Below are positions 46,512-57,235 of a stretch of DNA of 64,000 bases, one piece after another. The first letter of the stretch is position 1. Every line of letters starts with the position of its first letter. Origin of the DNA: Zea mays. Lineage: Eukaryota > Streptophyta > Magnoliopsida > Poales > Poaceae. Under the pieces are notes generated by a model that did not search any database, was not told where the DNA came from, and saw only the letters and a list, made by a program, of their open reading frames with translations. The position numbers and the translations under genes were made by a program. The DNA lies in NCBI RefSeq assembly GCF_902167145.1, contig NC_050099.1, forward strand, positions 244,292,588-244,356,587, given 5' to 3'.

Positions 46512-46712
46512 TTTGCCCTCCGAGGGACCAGTTCGACAAAGTCACCTGGTGCCGAAGACGTCGCTAGATGGCGGAGACGCTGCCCTCGCTCGAAGTGGTT
46601 CCGCGGGGGTTTTTGATGTGACCGTTGATGGACGGCGTACTGTGGGATTGCGGGTTTCCCGAAGCGCCGCGGCCTGTCGGATTGCGGGTTTCCCGAAGAG
46701 CCGCGCCCTGCC

Positions 46713-46720
46713 TATAAAAG
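46713..46720 (+). promoter_or_regulatory. TATA box of the antisense gene
   Basis: CCTATAAAAGGGGG on the plus strand, 159-166 bp upstream of ATG 46879 and outside the LTR. It gives the antisense gene its own promoter, separate from the LTR promoter. Confidence 0.7.
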
Positions 46721-46878
46721 GGGGCGGGGGCGGCGCTGTTTGAATTCTGCTTTCCGCGCTCCGTAAAACCCTAGCCGCCCGCCGTCTTGCTGCTCCTTTT
46801 CCTCCGCTGCTCCCTTTGCTCGCCGGCGTTCTGGCTCGAGTGAAGCAGACCGCCCGCCGCCGCCGACGGTACGTAGCA

Positions 46879-49800
46879 ATGCCATCCTCCTCTTCTTCCG
46901 CCAACGCCACGCCACCGGCCGCCGCCTCGTCTGAGGAGACATTGAGTAACGCGATGGTGGAGGAGTTGCGCGCCGGCGACTCTGTTGAATTTGGTGTGTC
47001 ACGGATGACGTCAGCCCGTATTGAAGATATGCAGCGGTTGGGCTACTTTGGCGGCGGAGTCGCTCGTGCTCCGGGGACGGAGGAAGTCCCCGAGCCGAAG
47101 GGCGAGTTGGTTGTTTTCGAGGCGTTCTTCGCCGCCGGACTCCGCTTGCCTGCGCACCGGTTTGTCGGCGAAGTCCTGCGCAGATTCAACGTTCAAATAC
47201 ATCAGCTGACACCGAACGCCATAGTGGCGCTGGCGAAGTATGTCTGGGCGACGACTTCGTACGGCGGACAGCCGTCAGTTGAAGTTTTTGCGAAGAATTA
47301 TTGCTTGCATTGGCAGAAAAGGGTGGTTGAGGGCGGAGTTGCTCAGTTCGGGTCGTGCACTTTCACGCCGAAGACCGGCAAGACCACAATGCCAGTGGTG
47401 GAGTTGGTCCCGTGCGCCCGCAACAAGTGGGGTAATTGGAATGAATTTTGGTTTTATGTTGCTGAGGCTACTGTCGAAGGCTATCAAGGGCTCCCCGTGT
47501 CCGAAATGTGCTCTCACTATTACTCTGCGTATCCGCCTTTCGAAGTGGCAGAAGAGGATGCAGACGAAGGGGCTCTTCGGTACGCCGCCGGTCAGAGCAG
47601 CGGTCGGGATTTAGTTGAAGAGTTTGTGGCGTACGGGGTCTGGCCCCTGGCGCGCGGCTGGGCGCTGGGCGAAGTATGCCCTCGCCAGATGCCCTTTCAC
47701 GGAGGAAGGGAGGTGCGAAGTCCTGCCTTCGCACTGAGTTTGCGGAACCGTGATCCGGCCGCCTTTGTGCGTGATGCAGAGGACTTGGCGGTGCGACTCG
47801 TGGGGCGCTACGTGCCGAGGACGGAGGGCCAGCGCAGTTTTGATATCCGCGGGTCAAACGATCGTTTGAACAGGGTATTCGAATTAAACCAACTGCCGTA
47901 CGACGGCTACCCTGGTCAGGACGAAGCGGACCGCCGCGGGAAGAAACCGGCGGTGGAGACTGGAGGCGACCCTGCGCTGGCGGCCGCCACCTCTTCGAAA
48001 AAGAGAAAATTAGGTACTGCGATGGGAAGGCTTGGGGTGTCTGATAGTTTCGCTAGAGAGTTAATGAGGACGTGTGCGGCCCCGGGGGAGAGGATGTCTT
48101 CGCCCGAGCTCCGGGAGTCTTCGGCTCAGATGCTGAGGGTTACCGGGGGTTGTTGGCCTAAAGGCATTTCTATCCCCTGGGCGGATGAGAAAGACTGTTT
48201 TACATCTCGTATGGTTCATCGGTGGAAAGTTTTTCCTTATGGGCGAAATATCGGTCATGTTGTGTGGGCAGTGATGGACAAGGATCGCCAAGGGGCGGCG
48301 CGAAAACGCCAGGCGACCGTGAGGGTTCACGAAGCCCGGCCGAAAAGGCAGCGGGGAACGGCGAAGGCTGAGGCCTCCGGCGGAGGCAAGCCGCCTCTGC
48401 CGGCGAAGGTGGGCGCCTCCGCGCCTGGCAAGGCGCCGGAGGCGACGGTGGGCGCCGGAGGCCCCAAGTTGTCGAAGGTGGTGCCGTCCGTCAGCGGAGT
48501 GGCGGAGGCCACGAAGGCGGCCCGGTCGCTACCGCCGCCTGGCAAACGCGTTGCCGACTTCGGCACCGAGATTAATGTGGAGGATTATCTTGGGGGTGAG
48601 TCTATAAAAATATGTATACGTTTTTTTTTTGATTTGTTGACGCGTTGCAGGGTCGGACGAGGGCCCGCTTGCTCTAGTTGTGCCTGGCGCGGCGATTGCG
48701 ACGGCTGCGCCGGCGACGAAGGCGGGGGCAGAGACCCTTGGCGCTGGAGGCGAGGTGTCTGCCCTCGCGCTGGTCAGAGACGAGGCGGGCGTGGCGACCC
48801 GCCGGCTGAAGGGAGCGACGGAGGCGCTGAGTCAGGTCCGCCGAGCTATACGTTTTTTTTACGCACCGGCCTTACGTGTGTTTTGCAGGTGGCCGACTTC
48901 ACCAGCCGCACTGCGTCGGGGGCCCTTACGGCAGCGTTGTCTGCCGAGGTCGAGAGACTTCGGACGCAACATGCGGACGCTGTCCGTGAGAAGTCGGCCT
49001 CCGACAGCAAGTGCCGCAAACTGGCGGAGAAGGTGGCCGCCCTTGAGAAGGAGAAGGCAGATCTCCGGCGCCAGCTGACGGAGGAGAGGAGGGAGGCCAA
49101 CGAAGCCATCGCTAAGGAGCAGGCTGCGCAGGCGGAGGCCAGGCTGGCGCGGGCGGAAGGCAATATCGCTAAGGAGCTCGCCGGAGAGCTGCAGCGGCGG
49201 CTTGCTGCCTTTGAGAGCCGCGCGGAGGGGGCCGAGGCCGCGGCGCGAGCGGAGGCCGAACGGACGCGCACGCAGCTCATGACTTCATATCGTGAGCTAG
49301 GTGTGCGGACGGGTGACTTCGAGGTGCCGGAGCGGGAGGCCGGACTTCGCTGTCTGGAGTGGGTGCAGGAGGAACTGCAGGAGCTCCCCACTGTCTTGGC
49401 GGGGTTGATGTCGTTCACCTCCCTGGTTACCTGCGAGGCAGCGATGAACGCGCTCTCTCGCGAAGGCTGCCGGCACTATGAGGCCCTCGACCAGGTGGAT
49501 GAGGATTTTGGGCGAGATATCTTTGAGGTCGAAGACCCCGTGGTGAAGGAGTCCGCCGGGGCCCTCTATGACCGGATGTGGGGTTCATACGGTCGTGAGG
49601 TGGTCCGGGCGCGGGCCGAGGCTGCGAGGGCTCAGGTAACGTTGTCGTTTACTCGGCGTTTGCTGGATGCGGTCTGTGCGTGTGTTTGCTGAATTTTTGT
49701 GCGTTTTGTCTTAGGCGGAGCGCGGCGAGCGGGTGGACGACCTTGGGGCGCTGAACAGCGCGCTGCCTGAGCCGGAGACGACCCCTGCGGAGGCCGCGAC

Positions 49801-50555
49801 TGGAGTCGCCCCGGGACTGATCCCGGTGACTGCGGAAGATGCACCAGGCGCCCCTGCTCCTGCTGCGGCCGGCGAAGGCCTTGCCCCAAAGGTGGCCGAA
49901 GGCGCACCTGATGCCCCCGCTGCTGCTGTGCCGAGCGCTGAAGATCCAGCGGAGGTGGGGGCGGAGGCAGCGACGGAGGCGGCGGCGGAGGCTCCCGCAG
50001 CGGCAGGGCCTTCGCAGGTGGCATAGGTGGTGTTTAGGGTTGAGGGATTTTTGGATGTTGTACTGAATTTTGGTTGCTGCGCAGGTTCAAGATTTTGGGC
50101 CTGCGCACGCAACCGCTACTACTGAGTTTTTGGCGGCTTCGACCGCGGAAGATGGAAATGAATGTGGTGGGTCTGTTTCTGAGTTTTTTGATTTTACTGA
50201 CTCTGGGAGCTCGGTTGAGTGGACCGAGGAGTCGTCGGAGGAGGACTTGGACTATTTTGCGGCCTTGGACGTGGCTGCGGCGGAGGCTGCGCCACATGCT
50301 GCGGACGCGCCAGGCGTGCCCGGTCCTAGCACCGGGCACCGACGACGAAGGGCGGTTGCGAAGCGTAGGATTAGTGCGGAGGAAGGGGCTCGGCTTCGCG
50401 TTAGTAGGGTTGGTCGGCAGGAGCTGCTGTCTTTGCCGGCCGTCTCGGCTGTAGGGGAAGGGGAGCTGCGAAGCCTTTTTGCGGGTGAGGAGCTTAGGAT
50501 AATGTTATTTAATTATAGAGAGATGGGGATTATTCCTAAGGTTGAGCCGATGTAG
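46879..50555 (+). CDS. Spliced antisense gene of the Tat element (gypsy-type Transposase_28-like domain)
   Basis: Predicted exons 46879-48595, 48651-48835, 48889-49635, 49715-50017, 50085-50555; 3423 nt, 1140 residues, frame kept at every GT-AG junction. N-terminal part (about residues 40-250; GELVVFEAFFAAGLRLPAH, IHQLTPNAIVALAKYVW) resembles the Pfam family called putative gypsy-type transposon (PF04195). A Lys/Ala-rich linker, a long coiled coil (exon 3), an Ala/Pro/Glu-rich stretch and an acidic then basic C-terminus follow. Its function is unknown; antisense extra ORFs are documented in Tat elements. Introns are very short (55, 53, 79, 67 nt). Introns 1 and 2 together are 108 nt, so retaining both leaves an open frame. 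Convergent with gag-pol. Confidence 0.8.
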
Positions 50556-50725
50556 GGCGTGGTGCCCTCGCTTGTGTATGTGTAAGGGCTTGTAAAATGG
50601 AGTAGTGTGCCCTCGCGTGCCTGTGCCTGCGAGGGCGCTGTGTACTTTGACTGGTGTGATTGATTGTGCTGTGGCAGTGTGATTATAATTGGTCTTGCTG
50701 TCGTTTCTGCTTTTGTTATGCTGGG

Positions 50726-51296
50726 TCGGCTGCGCCCTTAGGCGGTTCTTGCGATAGACTTCGGTTTTTTGCGCGCTTGTGCTTAGTCCGGCTGCACCTT
50801 TTAGGCGACTTCTGCGCGGATAGTCTTCGCGATAGACTTCGGTTTTTGCGCACTTGTTGTACTAAGACCGGCTGCACCCTTAGGCGACTTCTGCGCGGAT
50901 AGTCTTCGCGATAGACTTCGGTTTTTGCGCACTTGTTGTGCTAAGACCGGCTGCACCCTTAGGCGACTTCTGCGCGGATAGTCTTCGCGATAGACTTTGG
51001 TTTTTGCGCACTTGTTGTGCTAAGTCCGGCTGCACCCTTAGGCGACTTCTGCGCGGATAGTCTTCGCGATAGACTTTGGTTTTTGCGCACTTGTTGTGCT
51101 AAGTCCGGCTGCACCCTTAGGCGACTTCTGCGCGGATAGTCTTCGCGATAGACTTTGGTTTTTGCGCACTTGTTGTGCTAAGTCCGGCTGCACCCTTAGG
51201 CGACTTCTGCGCGGATAGTCTTCGCGATAGACTTTGGTTTTTGCGCACTTGTTGTGCTAAGTCCGGCTGCACCCTTAGGCGACTTCTGCGCGGATT
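50726..51296. repeat. 79-bp tandem repeat array inside the Tat element
   Basis: About seven copies; GCGACTTCTGCGCGGAT recurs at 50805, 50884, 50963, 51042, 51121, 51200 and 51279, exactly 79 bp apart. The first unit is degenerate and the last truncated. It lies between the 3' ends of gag-pol and the antisense gene. Tandem repeats in the 3' region of Tat/Ogre elements are a known source of plant satellite DNA. Confidence 0.95.
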
Positions 51297-51525
51297 GGTC
51301 GCACGCGAGGGTGTCTAGCGCTTAGCCTCGCGGTGACTTCGAATTGGTCGAATGCCGAAGACCGTTGTTGCGGTCTTTTTTCGACACATGCTTTTGCGGG
51401 GGATTTTTCTCACATATATTACATGGCTCCGCCTCGTTAAAAACCTCACCCCCCGGGAGGAAAAGAGTGCGGGGCGGTACAAGATTGTTTGCGGTGAATT
51501 ACAAGGGCGAACTCAGCCCTAAGGA

Positions 51526-54500
51526 TTAAACAAAAAATTTACGAAGGTTGTCGATGTTCCAGGAGTGCTCCAGGTCCTCGCCATCTGGCGTTGTGAGCCT
51601 GTAAGCGCTGGGGGAAGCTTTTGTTTTGACTATGAAGGGGCCCTCCCACTTGGGCTCCAACTTGCCCTTGGACTCCGTCCGAGCTGTTCGGATGAGTACG
51701 AGGTCCCCCGCGTTGAACTCCTTTGGGATGACTGCGCGGTCGCGCCATGCTTTGGTCTGGGCTTGGTATTTGTTTAAGGCCTGCAGGGCGAAGACCCGGT
51801 CTCCGTCAATGAGATCTTTGGAGGTTGGCTCATCCACGTCAGGGGTGGCTGACGGAGCTGTGCGCGGAGACCCATGCTTTATTTCTTGCGGGGTCATTGC
51901 CTCCGATCCGTATAGAAGGCGGAAAGGAGTGAACCCGGTCGCCCTGCACTCGGTTGTGTTTAGTGCCCAGACTGCCTCCGGTAACAAGTCGGTCCATCTG
52001 CCTTTTTTCTCATCGAGGAGCATCTTCTTGACAGCTGTGAAGATTTTCCCATTGGCACGCTCCACGACTCCGTTGGACTGTGGATGATAGACTGAAGCGA
52101 AGGCAAGCTTGGTGCCGATGGAAAAACAAAAATCCTTGAAATCTTGATTGTCAAACTGCTTGCCGTTGTCAACTGTTAGCTCGGACGGTACTCCGAAGCG
52201 GCAAACAATGTTCTGCCAAAAGAATTTTTGGGCAGTCTTTGATGTGATTGTGGACACGGCCCTCGCTTCAATCCACTTGGTGAAGTATTCGACGGCTACG
52301 AAGGCGAACTTAAGGTTCCCCTGAGCGGTGGGCAGGGGCCCGACAATGTCCAGGCCCCAGCGCTGAAGAGGCCATGTATGGGCGATCAGCTTTGTATATT
52401 GCGAGGGGTTGCCTGACCGAGGAGAGAACTTCTGGCAGGCTTCGCAGGACCTTGTGACTCGATTTGCGGCGCAGATCATTGCAGGCCAGTAAAATCCTTG
52501 TCGGATCACCTTAGCAGCCAGGGCCCTTGGCCCCGCGTGCGAGCCGCACGTGCCACTGTGGACCTCGCGCAAGATTTGGATGCCTTCGGTCTCGGTGACA
52601 CATTTAAGCATTGGCTGACTGACCCCTTTCTTGTATAATTGGCCCTCGATCAGTGCGAAGTCCCGGCTTCGATGTCCGAGGCGCTTCGCCTCACTGACGT
52701 CGGTTGGGTGATAGTATCCCTGTAGGAACAGGGTTATTGGGGCCCGCCAGTCTTCGGTCATGATTAGGTTGACTATACGGTGGCCCTCGCTATCATTAGT
52801 TATTTGGAGCCCTTCGGGGCTCCGGACGGCTGGCGTGCCGATGGTGTGAAAGAATACGTCGGAGGGCAGGGGCTCGCCCCTGGCGGCTGCCTTGGCTAAT
52901 GCATCGGCCTCCTCATTCTTGGCCCTGTCCACATGCTGTAGGGTGAATCCCTTGAACTGCCTCTCGAGGCTTCGGATAGCCGCGAGGTATTGCATGAGCG
53001 CGGGGTCTTTTGCTGCATAGTCTTTTTCGACCTGACCGGCGACTATCTTGGAGTCTGTTTTGATGATACATGTGGTGACTCCGAGGGCCCTTAGCTTGCG
53101 GAGGCCGAGGATGACTGCTTCGTACTCTGCTATGTTGTTTGTACACTTGTCGGATTCCAGAGCGAAGCTGAGGCGTGCTGCATATCTGTGTTTGACTCCG
53201 GCTGGTGAGGTGATGACTGCAGCGACGCCGGCCCCCGCATGACACCATGCACCGTCGCAATGGATAGTCCAGACCTTTTCTGCGGATGGGTCCGGCTGTG
53301 TTACTGGCCCAGTCCAGTCGACGACGAAGTCTGCCAGGACTTGCGATTTGATGGCTGTCCTGTGCTCGAAGCTGATGTGGTAGCCGGAGAGCTCGGCTGC
53401 CCACTTGGCAATCCTTACTGATGCCTCCGGGTTCCTGAATAGTTCGCCGAGTCCCCTGTCTGAGGTGACTCGGACCTTGAATGCTTCAAAATAGTGGCGC
53501 AGCTTGCGCGAGGACATAACAACTGCGTAAGCAATCTTCTCCAGCTCTGTCATGTTGCATTTGGATGGTGTCAGGACTTCGGAGACATAGTAGACATGGC
53601 ACTGTCTGACTGCGCCCTCGACTGTCTGCTCCTGTACCAGTGCCGCGCTGACCGCGTGCGGCGAAGCCGCGACATAGAGCAATAAGGGGAGCGAGGAGTC
53701 TGGGCTTGTGAGGATGGCCAGCTCCGCCAGGTACTGTTTTAATGAGGCGAAGGCCGCTGCTTGCTCTGGTCCCCAAGCGAAGTCCTTCGCGCCGCGGAGT
53801 GTTTTAAGGAAGGGGAGACTTCGCTCGGCGGACCTGGAGATGAATCTATTGAGGGCGGCCATCCTGCCTGTCAGGCGCTGGACGTCCCTGGCGGACTGCG
53901 GAGGCGACATATCGACAATGGCCTGGATCTTGGTTGGGTTGGCCTCGATGCCGCGGCGGGACACCAGGTAGCCCAATATCTTTCCCTGGCGAACACCGAA
54001 AACATACTTTTCCGGGTTTAGGCGGAGTCGTGCATCTCGCATGTTCGCGAATGTCTCCGCCAGGTCGGCGAGGTGGTCCTCCTTATTCTTGCTGGCTACG
54101 ATGATGTCGTCCACATATGTGAATATATTTCTGCCGACCTGCCCCTCGAGCACTGTTTTGGTGAGTCTGGAGAAGGTGGATCCGGCATTCTTGAGACCCT
54201 CCGGCATTCTGACAAAGCAATAAGTGCCGAAGGGTGTTATAAAGCTGGTGCTAGCCTTGTCTTCCTCCTTCATGTATATCTGGTGATAGCCGGAGAAGCA
54301 GTCGAGGAGGGACATGACCTCGCATCCGGCCGCGCTATCGACTATTTTGTCGATGCGTGGTAACGGGAAATTGTCCTTTGGGCAGGACTTATTGAGACTG
54401 GTGAAGTCTATGCACATGCGCCATTTTCCGCTTTTCTTCTGCACCATCACAACATTGGAGAGCCACGTGGGGTAAGCCACTGGCTCGATGAATTTAGCCT

Positions 54501-57195
54501 CCAGGAGGCGATGCACCTCCGCCTTGGCGGCTTCTGTCTTTTCGTCTGACATCTTGCGAAGCTTCTGCTTTTTGGGTCGCACCGAAGGGTCAATCCCCAA
54601 GCTGTGCTCAATTATGGCCCGGCTGACTCCGACCAGATCGAGGGCAGACCAGGCGAAGACATCTTTATTCTTGGCCAGGCAGCAGAGAAGTTTCTCTTCT
54701 TCAAATGAGGTGAGGTCCTCGCTGATAGTTACTGTCTGCTTGGGCGTGGCCTGATCGAGGGGGACAGTCTTGGTCCCGTCTTGGCACTGCAACTGTGCCT
54801 TGTCGTGCTGCTTGTTGGTTGGGCTGGCCGGCGTAGGGGCTTCGCGCTGGGTCGTGAGGCAGTGTACATTTCTCTGACCGGGCACGAAGTCCCGCTCTAT
54901 GTTGCGCGCCGTCTGCTGGTTGCCGTAGATTGTGATGGCGCCTAGCGGGCCTGGTATCTTCATACATAGGTACAACCCGTGGATGGCAGCTTCGAATTTG
55001 TTGATGGAGCCCCGGCCCATGATGGCGTTGTATGGATATACCATGTCGACAATGTCGAAGGTTACTTGCTCACTTCGGGCATTGGGTGCTACACCGAAGG
55101 AGAGGGGCAACTCTATCTTGCCAACTGGAAAGGTGCCCTTGCCGCCGAAACCATACAACGGGTTGTCCGAAGGCGTCAGCAAGCTGTGGCTTATACCCAT
55201 GCGGTCGAAGGCGTGGAGGAAGATGATGTCCGCCTGACTGCCGTTGTCGACTAGGACTTTGTGCAAGTCCCAGCCTGCCACGCTGCAATTGATGACCATT
55301 GCGTCGATGTGGGGGGCGCTGCGCAGGTCGACGTCTCGCGCGTCGAAGGTTAGCGGTATGTGGGACCACTTCGTCTGCACGACTGGGCCAGTGACGGCGA
55401 CATGGTTGATGCTGCGGTAGTGGTCCCGTTTCTGCCGCTTGGTGTCGAAGTCGGTGCTCGACCCCCCTGTTATCATGTGAATGACTCCGCGATATGGTTG
55501 ATCGGCAAAGTCTTCTTGCTTTGGGGCATGGGGGATGTTTTGGTGTTGCTGGTGTGGTGGTGGTTGTGGAGGAGGTACGATTTGTACTTCCTGATGGTGT
55601 TGGTAAGCGTGGTGCGGTGGATGCGGAGCGGGAGCGTGGACATATGGTGGAGGGGGTGGCTGGTAATTATGCGCGACAATTCTGGGATTGTCGGCTGGCT
55701 GCGCCCTCGCCATTCTGTCTCTGGTGGCCTTCGTCTCGGGGCAGTCTTTGGTCTGGTGGGCGCAGTCTTCGCCGTGGAAAAGGCAATAGAACCGGCGCGG
55801 CGGCTGCTGCGCCCGCCCTCGACCCCTGCCGCGAGTTCCGTTTCCGCGGCCCTGGGGGGGATATTCCTGGCGGCGAGGGGGGTCAGCAGCAGGCTGTTGG
55901 TTGACGATGTTGTGGACTTGCTGCTGACTGCGGCCGTCTCGACTGGAGTCTGGCTGCGGAGTCCTTGTCCACGTGCGGCTGGACTGCGGAGTCTGACTGT
56001 TGGGTTTCCGTTGTGACTCGACCTTGCGCTGGTGGAGCTCTTCGGATTTGGCATATTTTTCGAAGAGCTGATATAGCTCCTGCAAGCTCTTGGGTGGATC
56101 TCTGATGCAATGGCTGTAGAGGACGCCGGCCCGAAGGCCACTGATGGCGTAGTGGATAGCGATCTGATCGTCGACAGAGGGCAGCTGCGACTTGAGTGTT
56201 AAGAACTTGCGGTAATACTCCCGCAGAGTCTCCTTTTCCAGCTGTTTGCAAAGCGAGAGCTCGGCCAAAGCGTCGGTGTCTGGACGGTACCCTTGAAAGT
56301 TGAGGAGGAACTTGTCCCTGAGACTTCGCCACGAATCAATGGACAGCGGAGGCAATCTGGTGAACCAGGTGAGTGCTGGGCCCTCTAGGGCGATGATGAA
56401 AGACTTCGCCATTGTGGCCTCGTCCCCTCCGGCTGATGCAACGACGACTTGGTAACTCATGATGTATTGCGCCGGGTCGGTGCTGCCGTTGTACTTGGGG
56501 TATGCCCCCACTCGAAAGTTGGCTGGCCAAGGCGTCACTTGCAGATGTGGCGCCAGGGGACTTCGCTCGTCGAGGTAGTTGACCCCGTGGAATGGCGCGC
56601 CGTGCTGGGGGGCGTAGTCATGCTGGGGGAAACGCGGGTTCTCCGGCTGCGCCCGGTGCTGCAGGGGTTGTCCATGCTGTCGGCCGAAGTAGCCTTCGCG
56701 CATGTCCTCCGGTTGTGTGCGCTGCTGGAGGGGTGGCTCTTGCTGTAGACCGAGGTGGCCTTCGCGCTGCATCAGTGCGATCTCGCGCTCGAGGTCTTGG
56801 GCTTTCTGCTCTTCCTCGCGTATCATTTGCCGCACTTTGGCTAATGCGGACACACGCTGGCGCTTGGCCTCCAGTATCTCTTTCTGCCTCTGGAGATTGC
56901 GGTTCCTGAGGCGCAGGGCGCGCAGCTGCAGCTGTTCTTCTGTCGAGACGCCGAGGACCTCACCGTCCTCGGCGAGGTCCGCGCCTTCCAGTGGGGCGAA
57001 GCCTGGGGGCGGCTGCGACTGTCCTTCGGTTCCGCAGGTGCGGAAGGTGTCGTCTTCGCCGGTGTGGGGAACATTGTCTTCGATGGGCTCTTGGTGGGTG
57101 GACTGGGTGAGGACGAGGGCCTTGCCCTTTCTTGCGGCCAGCAGTGCTGCCTTCGCAGCCTCGTCAGCCTTGGGGTTAGCTCTCTTGGGTGCCAT
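51526..57195 (-). CDS. Intact Tat-type Gag-Pol polyprotein
   Basis: One uninterrupted frame of 1889 residues from ATG 57195 (MAPKRANPKADEAAKAALL). Order: coiled-coil Gag leader, retrotransposon Gag domain (YNGSTDPAQYI... DKFLLNF), a short CxxxH-type knuckle (FYCLFHGEDCAH, near 55790), protease with VDNGSQAD (near 55250), reverse transcriptase with KWRMCIDFTSLN and YVDD (near 54110), RNase H, a second RNase H starting IHCDGAW (near 53260), and integrase with an HHCC region (CEACQKF) and D,D,E residues (DIVGPLP, VDNGKQF, NGVVERAN). It supplies all enzymes for replication in virus-like particles. The frame also extends upstream into the LTR, but no ATG exists there. Gag and Pol share one frame without a shift. 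Confidence 0.95.
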   Translation of the reverse strand: MAPKRANPKADEAAKAALLAARKGKALVLTQSTHQEPIEDNVPHTGEDDTFRTCGTEGQSQPPPGFAPLEGADLAEDGEVLGVSTEEQLQLRALRLRNRNLQRQKEILEAKRQRVSALAKVRQMIREEEQKAQDLEREIALMQREGHLGLQQEPPLQQRTQPEDMREGYFGRQHGQPLQHRAQPENPRFPQHDYAPQHGAPFHGVNYLDERSPLAPHLQVTPWPANFRVGAYPKYNGSTDPAQYIMSYQVVVASAGGDEATMAKSFIIALEGPALTWFTRLPPLSIDSWRSLRDKFLLNFQGYRPDTDALAELSLCKQLEKETLREYYRKFLTLKSQLPSVDDQIAIHYAISGLRAGVLYSHCIRDPPKSLQELYQLFEKYAKSEELHQRKVESQRKPNSQTPQSSRTWTRTPQPDSSRDGRSQQQVHNIVNQQPAADPPRRQEYPPQGRGNGTRGRGRGRAQQPPRRFYCLFHGEDCAHQTKDCPETKATRDRMARAQPADNPRIVAHNYQPPPPPYVHAPAPHPPHHAYQHHQEVQIVPPPQPPPHQQHQNIPHAPKQEDFADQPYRGVIHMITGGSSTDFDTKRQKRDHYRSINHVAVTGPVVQTKWSHIPLTFDARDVDLRSAPHIDAMVINCSVAGWDLHKVLVDNGSQADIIFLHAFDRMGISHSLLTPSDNPLYGFGGKGTFPVGKIELPLSFGVAPNARSEQVTFDIVDMVYPYNAIMGRGSINKFEAAIHGLYLCMKIPGPLGAITIYGNQQTARNIERDFVPGQRNVHCLTTQREAPTPASPTNKQHDKAQLQCQDGTKTVPLDQATPKQTVTISEDLTSFEEEKLLCCLAKNKDVFAWSALDLVGVSRAIIEHSLGIDPSVRPKKQKLRKMSDEKTEAAKAEVHRLLEAKFIEPVAYPTWLSNVVMVQKKSGKWRMCIDFTSLNKSCPKDNFPLPRIDKIVDSAAGCEVMSLLDCFSGYHQIYMKEEDKASTSFITPFGTYCFVRMPEGLKNAGSTFSRLTKTVLEGQVGRNIFTYVDDIIVASKNKEDHLADLAETFANMRDARLRLNPEKYVFGVRQGKILGYLVSRRGIEANPTKIQAIVDMSPPQSARDVQRLTGRMAALNRFISRSAERSLPFLKTLRGAKDFAWGPEQAAAFASLKQYLAELAILTSPDSSLPLLLYVAASPHAVSAALVQEQTVEGAVRQCHVYYVSEVLTPSKCNMTELEKIAYAVVMSSRKLRHYFEAFKVRVTSDRGLGELFRNPEASVRIAKWAAELSGYHISFEHRTAIKSQVLADFVVDWTGPVTQPDPSAEKVWTIHCDGAWCHAGAGVAAVITSPAGVKHRYAARLSFALESDKCTNNIAEYEAVILGLRKLRALGVTTCIIKTDSKIVAGQVEKDYAAKDPALMQYLAAIRSLERQFKGFTLQHVDRAKNEEADALAKAAARGEPLPSDVFFHTIGTPAVRSPEGLQITNDSEGHRIVNLIMTEDWRAPITLFLQGYYHPTDVSEAKRLGHRSRDFALIEGQLYKKGVSQPMLKCVTETEGIQILREVHSGTCGSHAGPRALAAKVIRQGFYWPAMICAANRVTRSCEACQKFSPRSGNPSQYTKLIAHTWPLQRWGLDIVGPLPTAQGNLKFAFVAVEYFTKWIEARAVSTITSKTAQKFFWQNIVCRFGVPSELTVDNGKQFDNQDFKDFCFSIGTKLAFASVYHPQSNGVVERANGKIFTAVKKMLLDEKKGRWTDLLPEAVWALNTTECRATGFTPFRLLYGSEAMTPQEIKHGSPRTAPSATPDVDEPTSKDLIDGDRVFALQALNKYQAQTKAWRDRAVIPKEFNAGDLVLIRTARTESKGKLEPKWEGPFIVKTKASPSAYRLTTPDGEDLEHSWNIDNLRKFFV

Positions 57196-57215
57196 CGCGG
57201 GTGGTGTTGTCGTAG

Positions 57216-57233
57216 CACGAACGGTGGGCGCCA
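57216..57233 (-). other. Primer-binding site of the Tat element
   Basis: On the minus strand TGGCGCCCACCGTTCGTG begins 2 bp after the LTR. TGGCGCC starts are common in gypsy Tat-type elements. The matching tRNA is not assigned here. Confidence 0.7.
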
Positions 57234-57235
57234 AA

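Noticed and set aside
46816..49692. 958-residue unspliced ORF of the antisense gene
   Set aside because: It starts at TTG, reads through two clear introns and ends in a third. Its sequence over 48596-48888 is low-complexity. It is kept only as a possible retained-intron form.
50726..51296. 79-bp array as a CRISPR or gene-cluster repeat
   Set aside because: Units are contiguous without spacers and lie within a retrotransposon 3' region, where such arrays are common.
55360..56016. 218-residue plus-strand ORF opposite gag
   Set aside because: Antisense shadow of the Pro/Gln/His-rich Gag segment, with no promoter or family match.
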